Assembly: GCA_903901915.1 (NCBI GenBank)
Contig: CAIUSV010000028.1
Coordinates: forward strand, 1-62,340
DNA: 62,340 nt
Origin: an uncultured Rhodospirillaceae bacterium
Lineage (GTDB): Bacteria; Pseudomonadota; Alphaproteobacteria; Rhodospirillales; Magnetospirillaceae
Reading direction: 5' to 3'
Of this stretch, positions 46,891 to 58,381 are shown in pieces (positions within the stretch are counted from its first letter, which is position 1; every line of letters starts with the position of its first letter). The position numbers and the translations under genes are program-made. The notes beneath the pieces were generated by a model. The model ran no database searches. It had not been told where the DNA came from and was given only the letters and a program-made list of their open reading frames with translations.

Positions 46891-49167
46891 ATGAGCATGT
46901 CCGACGAGCTCCGCAACGCGGCGCTGGAATACCATCGCCACCCCACTCCCGGTAAGATCAGCGTCACCGCGACCAAGCCGCTGGCCACCCAACGTGATCT
47001 GGCGCTGGCCTATTCCCCCGGCGTCGCCGCCGCCTGCGAACTGATCGTCGCCGATCCCGAGGCCGCCGCCGATATGACCGCGCGGGGCAATCTGGTGGCG
47101 GTGGTGACCAACGGCACCGCCGTGCTGGGCCTGGGCCCGATCGGCCCGCTGGCGGCCAAGCCGGTGATGGAGGGCAAGGGCGTCCTGTTCAAGAAGTTCG
47201 CCGGTATCGACGTGTTCGACATGGAGCTGGCCGAACTGGACCCCGACCGGCTGGTGGACATCGTCGCCGCGATGGAGCCGACCTTCGGCGCCATCAACCT
47301 GGAAGACATCAAGGCGCCCGAGTGTTTCGAGGTCGAGCGCAAGCTACAGCAGCGGGTCAACATTCCGGTGATGCACGACGACCAGCACGGCACCGCCATC
47401 GTCGTCGGCGCCGCCATGGTCAACGCCCTTCGGGTGGTGGGCAAGGATATCGGTTCCGTCAAGCTGGTGGCCTCGGGTGCCGGCGCCGCCGCGCTGGCCT
47501 GCATCAACCTGCTGGTCAAGCTGGGCGTCAAGCGTGAGAACGTCTGGATCTCCGACATCAAGGGCGTGGTCTACGAAGGCCGCACCGAGCTGATGGACCA
47601 GTACAAGTCGATCTATGCCCAGAAGACCGACAAGCGCGTCCTGGCCGAGATCATCGAGGACGCCGACATCTTCCTCGGCCTGTCGGCGCCGCGGGTGCTG
47701 ACCGGCGAGATGGTGGCCAAGATGGCGCCCAAGCCCATCGTCTTCGCCCTGGCCAATCCGACCCCCGAAATCCTGCCCGATCAGGTCAAGGCGGTGCGGC
47801 CCGACGCCGTCATCGCCACCGGCCGCTCGGACTATCCCAATCAGGTCAACAACGTCCTGGTGTTCCCCTACATCTTCAGGGGCGCGCTGGATGTCGGCGC
47901 CACCCAGATCAACGACGAGATGAAGCTGGCCTGCGTCTATGCCCTGGCCGGGCTGGCCATGGCCGAATCCGACGAACGGGTGCGCGCCGCCTACGGCACC
48001 GCGCCGCTGTCCTTCGGCCCGGAATACCTGATTCCCAAGCCGTTCGATTCGCGCCTGATCCTCAAGATCGCTCCGGCGGTGGCCAAGGCCGCCATGGAGT
48101 CCGGGGTGGCGCGGCGGCCGATCATCGATTTCGACGCCTATCTCGACCGGCTCAACCAGTTCGTCTTCCGCTCCGGGCTGGTGATGAAGCCGCTGTTCGA
48201 CCGCGCCCGCCAGGACATGCGCCGCATCGTCTATTGCGAGGGCGAGGGCCGGCGCGTTCTGCACGCGGTCCAGACCGTGGTCGATGAGGGACTGGCGCGG
48301 CCGATTCTGATCGGCCGGCGCGACGTGGTGGCCAAGCGCATCGCGGATCTGGACCTGCGTATCCGCATCGGCGAGCATTTCGACCTGTGCGATCCCGGCA
48401 ACGACGCGCGCTTCAACGAGTACTGGCGGCTCTACCACTCGCTGATGGAGCGCAACGGCGTCAGCCCCGAGGACGCCCGCACCGTGGTCCGCACCCGCAA
48501 TACCGTGATCGGCGCGCTGATGGTCAAGCGCAAGGAAGCCGATGCCATGATCTGCGGCACCTCCGGACGCTATTCCAAGCACCTCAACCACATCCTCAAC
48601 GTCATCGGCACCCGCCCCGACGTCAAGGTGCCGGCGGCGATGAACCTGATCATCATGCCCAAGGGCACCTTCTTCGTCTGCGACACCTACGTCACCCACG
48701 AACCGACGCCGGAGCAGCTGTGCGACATCGCCCTGCTGGCCGCCGAGGAGGTCCGCCGCTTCGGCATGGAACCCAAGATCGCCTTCCTGTCCCACTCCAA
48801 CTTCGGCGCCCGGCCGTCGCCGTCGTCCAACCGCCAGCGGGAAGCGTTGGCCTTGCTGCGCGAAAAGGCCCCCACCCTGGAGGCCGAAGGCGAGATGCAC
48901 GGCGATGCCGCCCTGTCCGAGGAAATCCGCGAGCGCATCTTCCCCAACTCCCGGCTGAAGGGTGTCGCCAACCTGCTGATCATGCCGACCATCGACGCCG
49001 CCAACATCTCGTTCAACCTGCTGAAGGTGGCCGGCGATGCTCTGTCGGTGGGGCCGATCCTGATCGGCGCCGCCCAGCCGGCCCATATCCTTACCCCCTC
49101 GGCGACGGTGCGCAACGTGGTCAACATCACCGCCCTGGCGGCGGTGGAAGCCCAGACCAAAGGGTGA
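46891..49167 (+). CDS. maeB: NADP-dependent malic enzyme (MaeB-type, fused phosphotransacetylase domain)
   Basis: This is a 758-aa protein. The N-terminal malic-enzyme part (residues 1-430) has [16 protein letters not shown], the Mg/substrate loop [17 protein letters not shown] and the NAD(P) site [17 protein letters not shown]. The C-terminal 320 residues resemble phosphate acetyltransferase ([34 protein letters not shown]) and are usually regulatory, binding acetyl-CoA. It decarboxylates malate to pyruvate. ATG at 46891 or 46897; GAGG lies before the first. The end overlaps the next gene by GTGA. Confidence 0.93.
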   Translation: MSMSDELRNAALEYHRHPTPGKISVTATKPLATQRDLALAYSPGVAAACELIVADPEAAADMTARGNLVAVVTNGTAVLGLGPIGPLAAKPVMEGKGVLFKKFAGIDVFDMELAELDPDRLVDIVAAMEPTFGAINLEDIKAPECFEVERKLQQRVNIPVMHDDQHGTAIVVGAAMVNALRVVGKDIGSVKLVASGAGAAALACINLLVKLGVKRENVWISDIKGVVYEGRTELMDQYKSIYAQKTDKRVLAEIIEDADIFLGLSAPRVLTGEMVAKMAPKPIVFALANPTPEILPDQVKAVRPDAVIATGRSDYPNQVNNVLVFPYIFRGALDVGATQINDEMKLACVYALAGLAMAESDERVRAAYGTAPLSFGPEYLIPKPFDSRLILKIAPAVAKAAMESGVARRPIIDFDAYLDRLNQFVFRSGLVMKPLFDRARQDMRRIVYCEGEGRRVLHAVQTVVDEGLARPILIGRRDVVAKRIADLDLRIRIGEHFDLCDPGNDARFNEYWRLYHSLMERNGVSPEDARTVVRTRNTVIGALMVKRKEADAMICGTSGRYSKHLNHILNVIGTRPDVKVPAAMNLIIMPKGTFFVCDTYVTHEPTPEQLCDIALLAAEEVRRFGMEPKIAFLSHSNFGARPSPSSNRQREALALLREKAPTLEAEGEMHGDAALSEEIRERIFPNSRLKGVANLLIMPTIDAANISFNLLKVAGDALSVGPILIGAAQPAHILTPSATVRNVVNITALAAVEAQTKG

Positions 49168-49850
49168 CGCCCGCCGACATCCTTTCTTGCGTCCTCTACA
49201 AGGACCAGGATGTCATCGTGCTCGACAAGCCGGCGGGGCTGGCGGTTCACGCCGGCCCCAACGCGCCCGATCACCTGGAACTTTACCTCGACCCGCTCCG
49301 CTTCGGCTGGGCCGAACCGCCACGTCTGGCCCATCGGCTGGACCGTGACACCTCGGGCTGCCTGATCCTCGGCCGTCACGCCAAGGCGTTGAAACGACTG
49401 GGACGGATGTTCGCCGCCCATCGCATCGACAAGGTATACTGGTCGGTCTGCCTAGGTTGTCCGCCCGGTGACACCGGCACCGTCGACGCGCCGCTGCTCA
49501 AGCTGTCCAGCCGGGGCCAGGGCTGGCGCATCGTCATCGATGCCAAGGGCCAGCCTGCCAAGACCGACTGGTCGGTCAAGGGGCGATGCGACGGACTGTC
49601 GTGGATCGAATGGCGGCCCCGCACCGGGCGCACCCACCAAATCCGTATCCACGCCAAGCACCTGGGCTGCCCGCTGCTGGGCGACGCCTTCTACGGCCCC
49701 GATCCCGCCCCGACGGCGGCGCTGCACCTGCTTGCCCGCGAAGTGACCATACCGCCGCTATCGGAAAACAAGCCGCCGATCCATGTGATCGCCCCGCCGC
49801 CGGGCCATATGGTGGCGGCGTTGACCGCCTGCGGATGGAAAGAGCCGTAG
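49164..49850 (+). CDS. RluA-family pseudouridine synthase
   Basis: This 228-aa RNA-modifying enzyme starts with GTG overlapping the malic-enzyme stop. Motifs: [16 protein letters not shown], catalytic-Asp loop [16 protein letters not shown], and the [20 protein letters not shown] region with GDAFYGPDP. The exact rRNA or tRNA target cannot be read from sequence. It lacks the S4 domain of RluC/D types, so it is a short form. Confidence 0.9.
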   Translation: MTPADILSCVLYKDQDVIVLDKPAGLAVHAGPNAPDHLELYLDPLRFGWAEPPRLAHRLDRDTSGCLILGRHAKALKRLGRMFAAHRIDKVYWSVCLGCPPGDTGTVDAPLLKLSSRGQGWRIVIDAKGQPAKTDWSVKGRCDGLSWIEWRPRTGRTHQIRIHAKHLGCPLLGDAFYGPDPAPTAALHLLAREVTIPPLSENKPPIHVIAPPPGHMVAALTACGWKEP

Positions 49851-49920
49851 GACCCGTCGTCTCGCAATCCCGCCCCGTCGAAGCGATGGATACGGCCCCG
49901 ACTTGTCCTATAATGCCGCC

Positions 49921-52032
<2,112 letters not shown>

Positions 52033-52092
52033 CCCCTTGCGGTGGTTCAGACCTTTGGCTAGGGTGGCGACGATACCAACCGGGGAGTAGTC

Positions 52093-53778
52093 ATGGCGGC
52101 GGAAAAGGACGACCTGGGGCGCTCCAGCGACGTCTACGTGGCATTCGCCTTCGCCGCGGCCGACGTGCTGCTTGAACTGGACGCCCAAGGCAACATCGCC
52201 TTCGCCGTTGGCGCCGCCATGGCGCTGGTCGGCCGTGGCGCCCGTGGCCTGATGGGTCAGCCGCTGTCCAAGATCGTCCATCCCGGTGATCAGGAGCTGC
52301 TCACGCGCTCGGTTGAACAGATGTCCCGGGGCGAGCGGGTGCGCAACGTCATGATCCGGGTGCTGCGCCCCGACGGCAATTCGGTCAACCTGACCCTGTC
52401 GGGCTATCGCCACCCGGCCAATCCCGACCGGCTGCTGATGGCGCTGGGCCATCCCGGCGGCCTGCCGCCCCATGTGGAGAAGCGCGTCACCGGGTCCGGA
52501 CTGCTGGACAAGGACAGCTTCCAGGCGATGGCGTCGCAGCTGCTGGAAGGCGCCTCGCCCGATGAACCCTACAAACTGACCCTGGTCGAGCTGCCGGACA
52601 TCCCGGCACTGCACACCGAGGGCAGCGAGGAAGCCTCGGCGGCCTTCGCCACCGAACTGGGCAATCGCCTGAAATCGCTGTCGCTGGGCGGTGACGCCGT
52701 CGGCCAGCTGGACGACGGCAAGTACGGCGTGCTGCACGCCGCCTCGGTCTCGGTGGAGCGGATCACCGAATCGGTGAGCAAGGCGGCCCAGACGGTGCTG
52801 CCCGACGCGCCACCGATCGAGGCCAAGTTGGCCACCCTGGTGCTGGACGTCGCCGACATCCCGCCCGAGGAAGCCGCCCGGGCGCTGACCTATACCCTGA
52901 ACCGCTTCGCCCGTGAATCCGAGAACGGCGGCGACCTCGCCACCTTGATGCAGGACCTGCAACCCCGACTGTCGGCGACCGTCAAGCAGATGAACGAGGT
53001 GCGCCAGACCGTCAGTTCCGGCGATTTCGACCTGATGTTCCAGCCCATCGTCGATCTGTGGACCGGGGTGGTCCACCACTTCGAGAGCCTGGTGCGGTTC
53101 CAGGGCGAGGACAACAAGTCGCCCTACGAAACGGTGGCGTTCGCCGAGGATGTCGGCATGGCCGGCATGCTCGACATGGCGTTGCTGGAACGCGCCATCA
53201 AGACCATGCGCTCGGCGGTGGCCAATACCGAATCGCTGCGCTTCGCCGTCAACCTGTCGGGACGCAGCCTGTCGGATCCCGCCGTCGTCAAAAGGCTGCG
53301 CTCCATCCTGGCCACCACCGGCGACCTGCGCAAACGGCTGGTGTTCGAGATGACCGAATCCGCCGAGGTCCACGACCTCAAGGCGGTCAACGATGTGATC
53401 CAGGCCATCCGCAAGCAGGGGCACGAGGTCTGTCTCGACGATTTCGGCGCCGGCCACGCCGCCTTCCACTACCTGCGGGCGCTCAAGGTCGATAACGTCA
53501 AGATCGACGGCAGCTACATCAAGGACGCCATGCGCAATAACGAGGACGTCTCGTTCATCAAGGCCATCGTCCAGCTCTGTACCGAACTTGGCGTCACCAC
53601 CACCGCCGAATACGTCGAGGACCAGGAGACCGCCAACCTGCTCAAGCTGCTCAAGGTCCGCTTCGGCCAGGGCTGGTATTTCGGCAAGCCGCAACGTCCC
53701 TCCACCGACGACATCCGCACCGCGTGGAAGACGCCGACGCTGGAATGGCGCAAGGGCCTGCTGTATTTCAAGGGCTGA
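52093..53778 (+). CDS. PAS / degenerate GGDEF / EAL c-di-GMP signalling protein
   Basis: This is a 561-aa protein. A PAS-like domain covers residues 15-130 (VLLELDAQGNIAFAVGAAMA). A degenerate GGDEF-like domain follows (VGQLDDGKYGVL in place of the signature). The EAL domain (about 300-540) reads HFESLVRF instead of EALLR, but keeps AVNLSGRSL, VFEMTESAE, CLDDFGAGHA, KIDGSYIK, AEYVED and GQGWYFGKP, most of the metal and catalytic residues. Phosphodiesterase activity is plausible; the Ala-to-Ser change at EAL leaves doubt. ubiA follows after 7 bp. Confidence 0.85.
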   Translation: MAAEKDDLGRSSDVYVAFAFAAADVLLELDAQGNIAFAVGAAMALVGRGARGLMGQPLSKIVHPGDQELLTRSVEQMSRGERVRNVMIRVLRPDGNSVNLTLSGYRHPANPDRLLMALGHPGGLPPHVEKRVTGSGLLDKDSFQAMASQLLEGASPDEPYKLTLVELPDIPALHTEGSEEASAAFATELGNRLKSLSLGGDAVGQLDDGKYGVLHAASVSVERITESVSKAAQTVLPDAPPIEAKLATLVLDVADIPPEEAARALTYTLNRFARESENGGDLATLMQDLQPRLSATVKQMNEVRQTVSSGDFDLMFQPIVDLWTGVVHHFESLVRFQGEDNKSPYETVAFAEDVGMAGMLDMALLERAIKTMRSAVANTESLRFAVNLSGRSLSDPAVVKRLRSILATTGDLRKRLVFEMTESAEVHDLKAVNDVIQAIRKQGHEVCLDDFGAGHAAFHYLRALKVDNVKIDGSYIKDAMRNNEDVSFIKAIVQLCTELGVTTTAEYVEDQETANLLKLLKVRFGQGWYFGKPQRPSTDDIRTAWKTPTLEWRKGLLYFKG

Positions 53779-53785
53779 CGGCCAC

Positions 53786-54700
53786 ATGAATGCGACCCAA
53801 AGCCTGCAAGGCGACATTCCGGTCGGCAATTGGATCGACCGCTGGATGCCTGCCGTGGTGCGGCCCTATTGCCGGCTGATGCGGCTGGACCGGCCCATCG
53901 GCACCTGGCTGCTGCTGTTTCCCTGCTGGTGGAGCGCGGCGATGGCGGCCAACGGCTGGCCCGATCTTTGGCTGTTCGCCCTGTTCGGCATCGGTGCCCT
54001 GGTGATGCGCGGCGCCGGCTGCACCGTCAACGACTGGGCCGACCGCGACTTCGACGGCAAGGTCGCCCGCACCGCGTCGCGGCCGATTCCGTCGGGGGCG
54101 GTCAGCCCCAATCAGGCGCTGCTGTTCCTGGGGCTGGAATTGCTGGTGGGGCTGGCGGTGCTGCTGCAACTGCGCCCCTTCGCGGTGGCGGTGGGGGTGG
54201 CGTCGCTGGCGCTGGTGTTCCCCTATCCCTTCATGAAGCGCATCACCTACTGGCCACAGGCGTGGCTGGGACTGACCTTCAATTGGGGGGCGCTGCTGGG
54301 CTGGGCGGCGGTGCGGGGCGAACTGGACTGGCCGCCGGCATTGCTGTACGCCGCCGGGCTGTTCTGGACGCTGGGCTACGACACCATCTACGCCCACCAG
54401 GACAAGGAGGACGATATCCTGGTCGGCGTCAAATCCACCGCCCTGGCGCTGGGCGACCTGACTCCGCGCTGGCTGTGGTTGTTCTATGGCCTGACGCTGA
54501 CGCTGGTGGCGGCGGCGGGCTGGACGGCCGGGCTGGGCTGGGGGTTCTGGCCGCTGCTGGCCGCCGCCGGGGCGCATCTGGCGTGGCAGGCGGCCCGCGT
54601 CGATATCCACGATTCCGCCGATTGTCTGGCCAAGTTCAAGTCCAACCGCCATTTCGGCTGGCTGCTGCTGGCGGCCATCGTCGCCGGGCGGGTGCCGTGA
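53786..54700 (+). CDS. ubiA: 4-hydroxybenzoate polyprenyltransferase UbiA
   Basis: This 304-aa integral membrane enzyme has eight or nine helices. The two Asp-rich, Mg2+-binding motifs are present: GCTVNDWADRDFDGKVART and YDTIYAHQDKEDD. LRLMRLDRPIGTWLLLFPCW-like sequence at the N-terminus is typical. It prenylates 4-hydroxybenzoate in ubiquinone synthesis. The ATG at 53786 follows the EAL gene closely; the end overlaps the methyltransferase start (GTGA). Confidence 0.95.
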   Translation: MNATQSLQGDIPVGNWIDRWMPAVVRPYCRLMRLDRPIGTWLLLFPCWWSAAMAANGWPDLWLFALFGIGALVMRGAGCTVNDWADRDFDGKVARTASRPIPSGAVSPNQALLFLGLELLVGLAVLLQLRPFAVAVGVASLALVFPYPFMKRITYWPQAWLGLTFNWGALLGWAAVRGELDWPPALLYAAGLFWTLGYDTIYAHQDKEDDILVGVKSTALALGDLTPRWLWLFYGLTLTLVAAAGWTAGLGWGFWPLLAAAGAHLAWQAARVDIHDSADCLAKFKSNRHFGWLLLAAIVAGRVP

Positions 54701-55362
54701 CCCCCGTCTCCGCCACCTACGAGGCGGCCACCGCCTTCATCCAGGCCAATACCGAGATCGACAGCCCCCCCGCCTGTCCCGAGATCAAGCTGTGGGTCGC
54801 CACCGAGGTGACACCGCTGTGGGAAGCCACCGAGGAGGCGCTGCTGCGGGTCAATCTGCCACCGCCCTACTGGGCGTTCTGCTGGGCGGGAGGACAGGCG
54901 CTGACCCGCTGGGTACTCGACCATCCCGATCTGGTGGCGGGAAAACGGGTGCTGGACTTCGCCGCCGGCTCGGGCGTCACCGCCGTCGCCGCCAAGATGA
55001 TGGGCGCCGCCAGGGTCGAGGCCGCCGACATCGACCCCATGGCCCGCTACGCCATCCGCCTCAATGCCGAACTCAACGACGTCACCGTCGAGGTTCCCGA
55101 CGACGATGTGGTCGGCAGCGATTGCCGCTGGGACGTGGTTGTGGCCGGCGACGTCTGCTATGAAGCGCCGATGACCGCCCATATCTGGCCGTGGCTGAAG
55201 CGCCTTGCCGCCGACGGCGCCACCGTGGTGATGGCCGATCCCGGACGGGCCTACCTGCCCAAGACCGGCCTGCTGAAGGTCGGGCAATACACCGTGGTCA
55301 CCAGCCTGGACCTGGAGGACCGCGCCCGGCGCGACGTGGCGGTCTATCAGATCGTCGGGTAG
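54697..55362 (+). CDS. Class I SAM-dependent methyltransferase (ETFB-lysine/L11 type)
   Basis: This 221-aa protein has a Rossmann-type SAM site: VLDFAAGSGVTAVAAKMMGA, then VEAADIDPMARYAIRLNAEL, and DVVVAGDVCYE. The WAFCWAGGQALTRWVLDHPD segment is typical of the nicotinamide-N-methylase/ETFB-lysine methyltransferase group. A protein substrate such as ETF-beta is the family precedent, not shown here. GTG start within the ubiA stop, so it is coupled to ubiquinone synthesis. Confidence 0.85.
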   Translation: MTPVSATYEAATAFIQANTEIDSPPACPEIKLWVATEVTPLWEATEEALLRVNLPPPYWAFCWAGGQALTRWVLDHPDLVAGKRVLDFAAGSGVTAVAAKMMGAARVEAADIDPMARYAIRLNAELNDVTVEVPDDDVVGSDCRWDVVVAGDVCYEAPMTAHIWPWLKRLAADGATVVMADPGRAYLPKTGLLKVGQYTVVTSLDLEDRARRDVAVYQIVG

Positions 55363-55370
55363 ACGGGCGC

Positions 55371-56168
55371 CTATTCCCCCACGTCCAGCAGCGCGCCCCT
55401 GACGCGGGCGCCGTGCCAGACCCGCAGGAACACCACCACCCCGGCGGTCAGGTACAGAGCGTCCAGCCCCAGCGCCGACAGCAGCAGATCCACCCGCACC
55501 ACCCCGTCGAGCATGATCGAGCGCATGCCCTCGAACACGTGGGCCGGCGGCAACGCCCAGGCCACCGGCCGCAGCCAGTCCGGCAGGGTGGCGATGGGGT
55601 AATAGATGCCGGCCAACGGCGCGATGGCGAAGATCAGTACCCAGGCCAGGCTTTCCGCCCCCAGGCCGAAGCGGAGCACCAGCGCCGCGACCCCCAGGCC
55701 GATGGCCCAGCCGCTGACCATCAGGCTGAACCAGAAGGCGATCAGTGGCAGCCCCAAGGTGAAGAGCGAGTAGTGATAGAGCGGAATCGCCAGCAATGCC
55801 GCCGGCAGCACCCCGATGAGGGTACGCACCAGACTCATGCACAGCATGGACACCACCAGCTCGAACGGCCGCAGCGGACTGACCGACAGGTGGCCGAGGT
55901 TGCGCGACCACATCTCCTCCAGGAACGACAGCGCCACCCCCAGATTGCCGCGAAACATCACGTCCCACAGAATCACCGCGCCGATCAGCACCCCCGAAGC
56001 CCGCGCCACCCAGGTGGAATTGGCGGCAAAGAACTGACTGGTGAACCCCCACATCACCATGTTGACCGCCGGCCAGTAGGCCATCTCCAGCACCCTGGGC
56101 CACGACCCCTTGAGGATATAGAGGTGGCGCAGGCACATGGCGGCGACGCGGCGGAAAGAGAGATTCAT
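55371..56168 (-). CDS. ABC-2 type transporter permease
   Basis: This 265-aa protein has six membrane spans and the ABC-2 family layout: an N-terminal amphipathic start (VAAMCLRHLYILKGSWPRVL), LGHLSVSPLRPFELVVSML, and a late AWALPPAHVFEGMRSIML segment. It should pair with the ATPase encoded 198 bp upstream; substrate unknown. Its ATG forms an ATGA overlap with a 34-codon frame in the tandem repeat that separates the two genes. Confidence 0.88.
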   Translation of the reverse strand: MNLSFRRVAAMCLRHLYILKGSWPRVLEMAYWPAVNMVMWGFTSQFFAANSTWVARASGVLIGAVILWDVMFRGNLGVALSFLEEMWSRNLGHLSVSPLRPFELVVSMLCMSLVRTLIGVLPAALLAIPLYHYSLFTLGLPLIAFWFSLMVSGWAIGLGVAALVLRFGLGAESLAWVLIFAIAPLAGIYYPIATLPDWLRPVAWALPPAHVFEGMRSIMLDGVVRVDLLLSALGLDALYLTAGVVVFLRVWHGARVRGALLDVGE

Positions 56169-56380
56169 GATTCGTCGCCCTCAGACGCCGGGCGCCGCCT
56201 CCGGCGGCTAGGCTCCTCCGCTGACGCTCCGGGGCGCTCAACGCGCCCGCGCTCCCTACGGTCGCTCATGATTCGTCGCCCTCGGACGCCGGACGCCGCC
56301 TCCGGCGGCTAGGCTCCTCCGCTGACGCTCCGGGGCGCTCAACGCGCCCGCGCTCCCTACGGTCGCTCATGATCCGTCGC
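56166..56380 (-). repeat. 101-bp tandem repeat between ABC transporter genes
   Basis: Two copies (56166-56266 and 56267-56367; two mismatches) plus the first bases of a third. On the minus strand each copy starts with ATG and encodes the same 34 residues (MSDRRERGRVERPG through EGDES) ending in TCATGA, so the ATPase, both repeat frames (56266-56370 and 56165-56269) and the permease are all linked by ATGA. The repeat ends resemble the ATPase C-terminus. Contains the palindrome CCGCCTCCGGCGG. Confidence 0.9.
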
Positions 56381-57119
56381 CCTCGGGGGCCCGGCGGCGG
56401 TCGCGGGCGATGTCGAGGAACACCTCCTCCATGGTATCGCGGCCGAAGCGGGCGATCAGTTCAGCCGGCGAGCCGCGATCGACGAGGCGTCCCTGTTTCA
56501 TGATCAGCACCTGATCACACATGCGCTCGACCTCGGTCATGTTGTGGGAGGCCAGCAGGATGGTGGCGCCGACGCGACGGCAATAGCCCTGGAAATAACC
56601 GCGCATCCAGTCGGCGGTATCGGGATCGAGCGAGGCCGTCGGTTCGTCGAGCAACAGCAGGTCGGGGGTGTTGAGCAGCGCCTTGGCCAGGGCGACGCGG
56701 GTCTTCTGGCCGGCCGACAGCTTGCCGGCGGGACGGTCGATGAATTCGCCCAGATTCAGTTCGTCCGCCAGTTCGCCGATACGGTCCTTAAGCCCGGCGA
56801 CGCCGTAGAGATGGCCGTATACCGTCAAATTCTGCCGCACCGTCAAGCGATGGGGCAGATCGACGTAGGGGCTGGAGAAGTTGAGCCGGGGCAGCACCCG
56901 ATAGCGATGGCGGACCATATCCTCGCCCAGCACGGTGATGGACCCCGAGGTCGGGATCAACAGGCCCAGCAGCATGGATAGCGTGGTGGTCTTGCCCGCA
57001 CCGTTGCCGCCCAGCAGGGCTGTGGTCGATCCCATCGGCACATCGAAACTGATATCGTCCACCGCCCGCACGGCCCCGAACGACTTGGCCACCGCCCTGA
57101 CCGCGATGGCCGCCGTCAA
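56367..57119 (-). CDS. ABC transporter ATP-binding protein
   Basis: This 250-aa ATPase shows Walker A (LLGGNGAGKTTTLSML), Q-loop (LNFSSPYVDLP), signature variant LSAGQKTRVALAKALL, Walker B (LLLLDEPTASLDPDT) and H-loop (ILLASHNMTE). It powers the ABC-2 permease. The signature Ser-Ala-Gly-Gln replaces the usual Ser-Gly-Gly-Gln. I set the start at TTG 57119, forming TTGA with the stop of the upstream EAL-like gene; no ATG lies near the domain start. Confidence 0.88.
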   Translation of the reverse strand: MTAAIAVRAVAKSFGAVRAVDDISFDVPMGSTTALLGGNGAGKTTTLSMLLGLLIPTSGSITVLGEDMVRHRYRVLPRLNFSSPYVDLPHRLTVRQNLTVYGHLYGVAGLKDRIGELADELNLGEFIDRPAGKLSAGQKTRVALAKALLNTPDLLLLDEPTASLDPDTADWMRGYFQGYCRRVGATILLASHNMTEVERMCDQVLIMKQGRLVDRGSPAELIARFGRDTMEEVFLDIARDRRRAPEGDGS

Positions 57120-58372
57120 GAGCGCGGCCGGGCCCTGAGGCCCCGCTTGCGCGGATCGCCCTGGATCAGCGACTCGATATGACGGCCCTGATACAGGCTG
57201 ATGCCGACCGAATGGCCGAAATCCACCGCCGCTTGGTTGTCGCAGCGGCACATGATGATGCGGGTGACACCGATACGCCGCAGCGCCTCGGTCTTCTTGT
57301 CCTTTTCCTCGTTCAGGCCGGGATCGGAGATCAGCTTGATCAGGTCGGCCCCCAGGCGCTCGCGATCGACGAAGGGCAGCTGGTGGAAGGTCAACCCGTC
57401 GATGCAGACGCGATACCCGCGATCATGGGCGAAATCGCGCGCGAACAGATAGGCCCCCAGGTCGGCGAAAATATCGACCTTCTGCAATTCCAGCACGATG
57501 GTGCCGCGCATGCCGGCCTTGACGTTGTCGTCGAATACCAGGAATTCGGGGCTGAGAATGGTCGAGACATTCAGATTGATGCTGATATCGCCTTCCAGGG
57601 TGCGATCGTCGTGCTTATTCAGCATGCTGAGGACGCGGCGGTCCAACGTCTCGGTCAACTGCTGGAACAGCCACGGGCTGGAATTGACGTTGACGGTGGG
57701 AAACAGGGTCTGGCGCAAATCGGCGATGGAAATGAACAGCTCGTGGAACACCGGCTGCGGCGGCGCCTTGCCGACCATGGCGCAGATCGCCTGACGCCGC
57801 ACCAGATTGGCCAGATCCGCCTGCCCCAACGACGCCTCGACCCGTTGCAGCAGCTCCGGCGTGAACGGCGAGCCCTTGGGCTTTTGCTGAAAGCGGCTGT
57901 CCTGGGCCGCGCGTTCGCTGGTGGCGCTACGCCGCGCGTTCTCGTCTTGCACCATCTTCTGGGCCAGGGTCAACAGCACGTCGTATTCGCGGTCGAGCGT
58001 GTACCAGGTGCAGAAAGCGCCCTGGCGACCACGCTCCTCCAGCACCAGCGGATCGTCGGAGAACAGAAAGCGCAGCTTGACCACCGCCGCTTCGACCTCG
58101 TCCTGGGCCTGGGCCTTGTAGATCACCATCAGGTCGGCATTGGCCAGGCTGAACACCTGCGCCTGCATCAACTTGACCAGGCCCTCGAAGGTGCTGCCGG
58201 CGATGCGCATGTGATGGTCGCGGCGGTTCTGCGGCTGAAGACCGGACAGGTGGATGTGTGCCGCCTTGCGGTCCTGGCGATGGCGTTCCAGCCGGTGGAC
58301 ATAGTCCAGCAGCAGGTTTTCCTGGCTGGGGCCACGGGTCTGGCCCTGGGGAGAGGGGGGGGGGTTGAACAT
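57116..58372 (-). CDS. Degenerate EAL-like protein A, with poly-C tract near start
   Basis: This 418-aa protein is a paralogue of the next upstream gene. The C-terminal half follows the EAL fold (VSTILSPEFLVFDDNV, VLELQKVDIFADLGAYLFAR, YRVCIDGLTFHQL, ADLIKLISD, VGISLYQGRHIESL) but lacks the EAL motif and the metal-binding acids, so it is probably a non-catalytic effector. Ten consecutive C residues (58355-58364) fall in codons 4-7 and could allow phase-variable slippage. The stop overlaps the ATPase TTG. GGGAG precedes the ATG. Confidence 0.7.
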   Translation of the reverse strand: MFNPPPSPQGQTRGPSQENLLLDYVHRLERHRQDRKAAHIHLSGLQPQNRRDHHMRIAGSTFEGLVKLMQAQVFSLANADLMVIYKAQAQDEVEAAVVKLRFLFSDDPLVLEERGRQGAFCTWYTLDREYDVLLTLAQKMVQDENARRSATSERAAQDSRFQQKPKGSPFTPELLQRVEASLGQADLANLVRRQAICAMVGKAPPQPVFHELFISIADLRQTLFPTVNVNSSPWLFQQLTETLDRRVLSMLNKHDDRTLEGDISINLNVSTILSPEFLVFDDNVKAGMRGTIVLELQKVDIFADLGAYLFARDFAHDRGYRVCIDGLTFHQLPFVDRERLGADLIKLISDPGLNEEKDKKTEALRRIGVTRIIMCRCDNQAAVDFGHSVGISLYQGRHIESLIQGDPRKRGLRARPRS

Positions 58373-58381
58373 CGCCGCTCC

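Noticed and set aside
56166-56380. CRISPR-like repeat array
   Set aside because: The units are contiguous 101-bp tandem copies without variable spacers.
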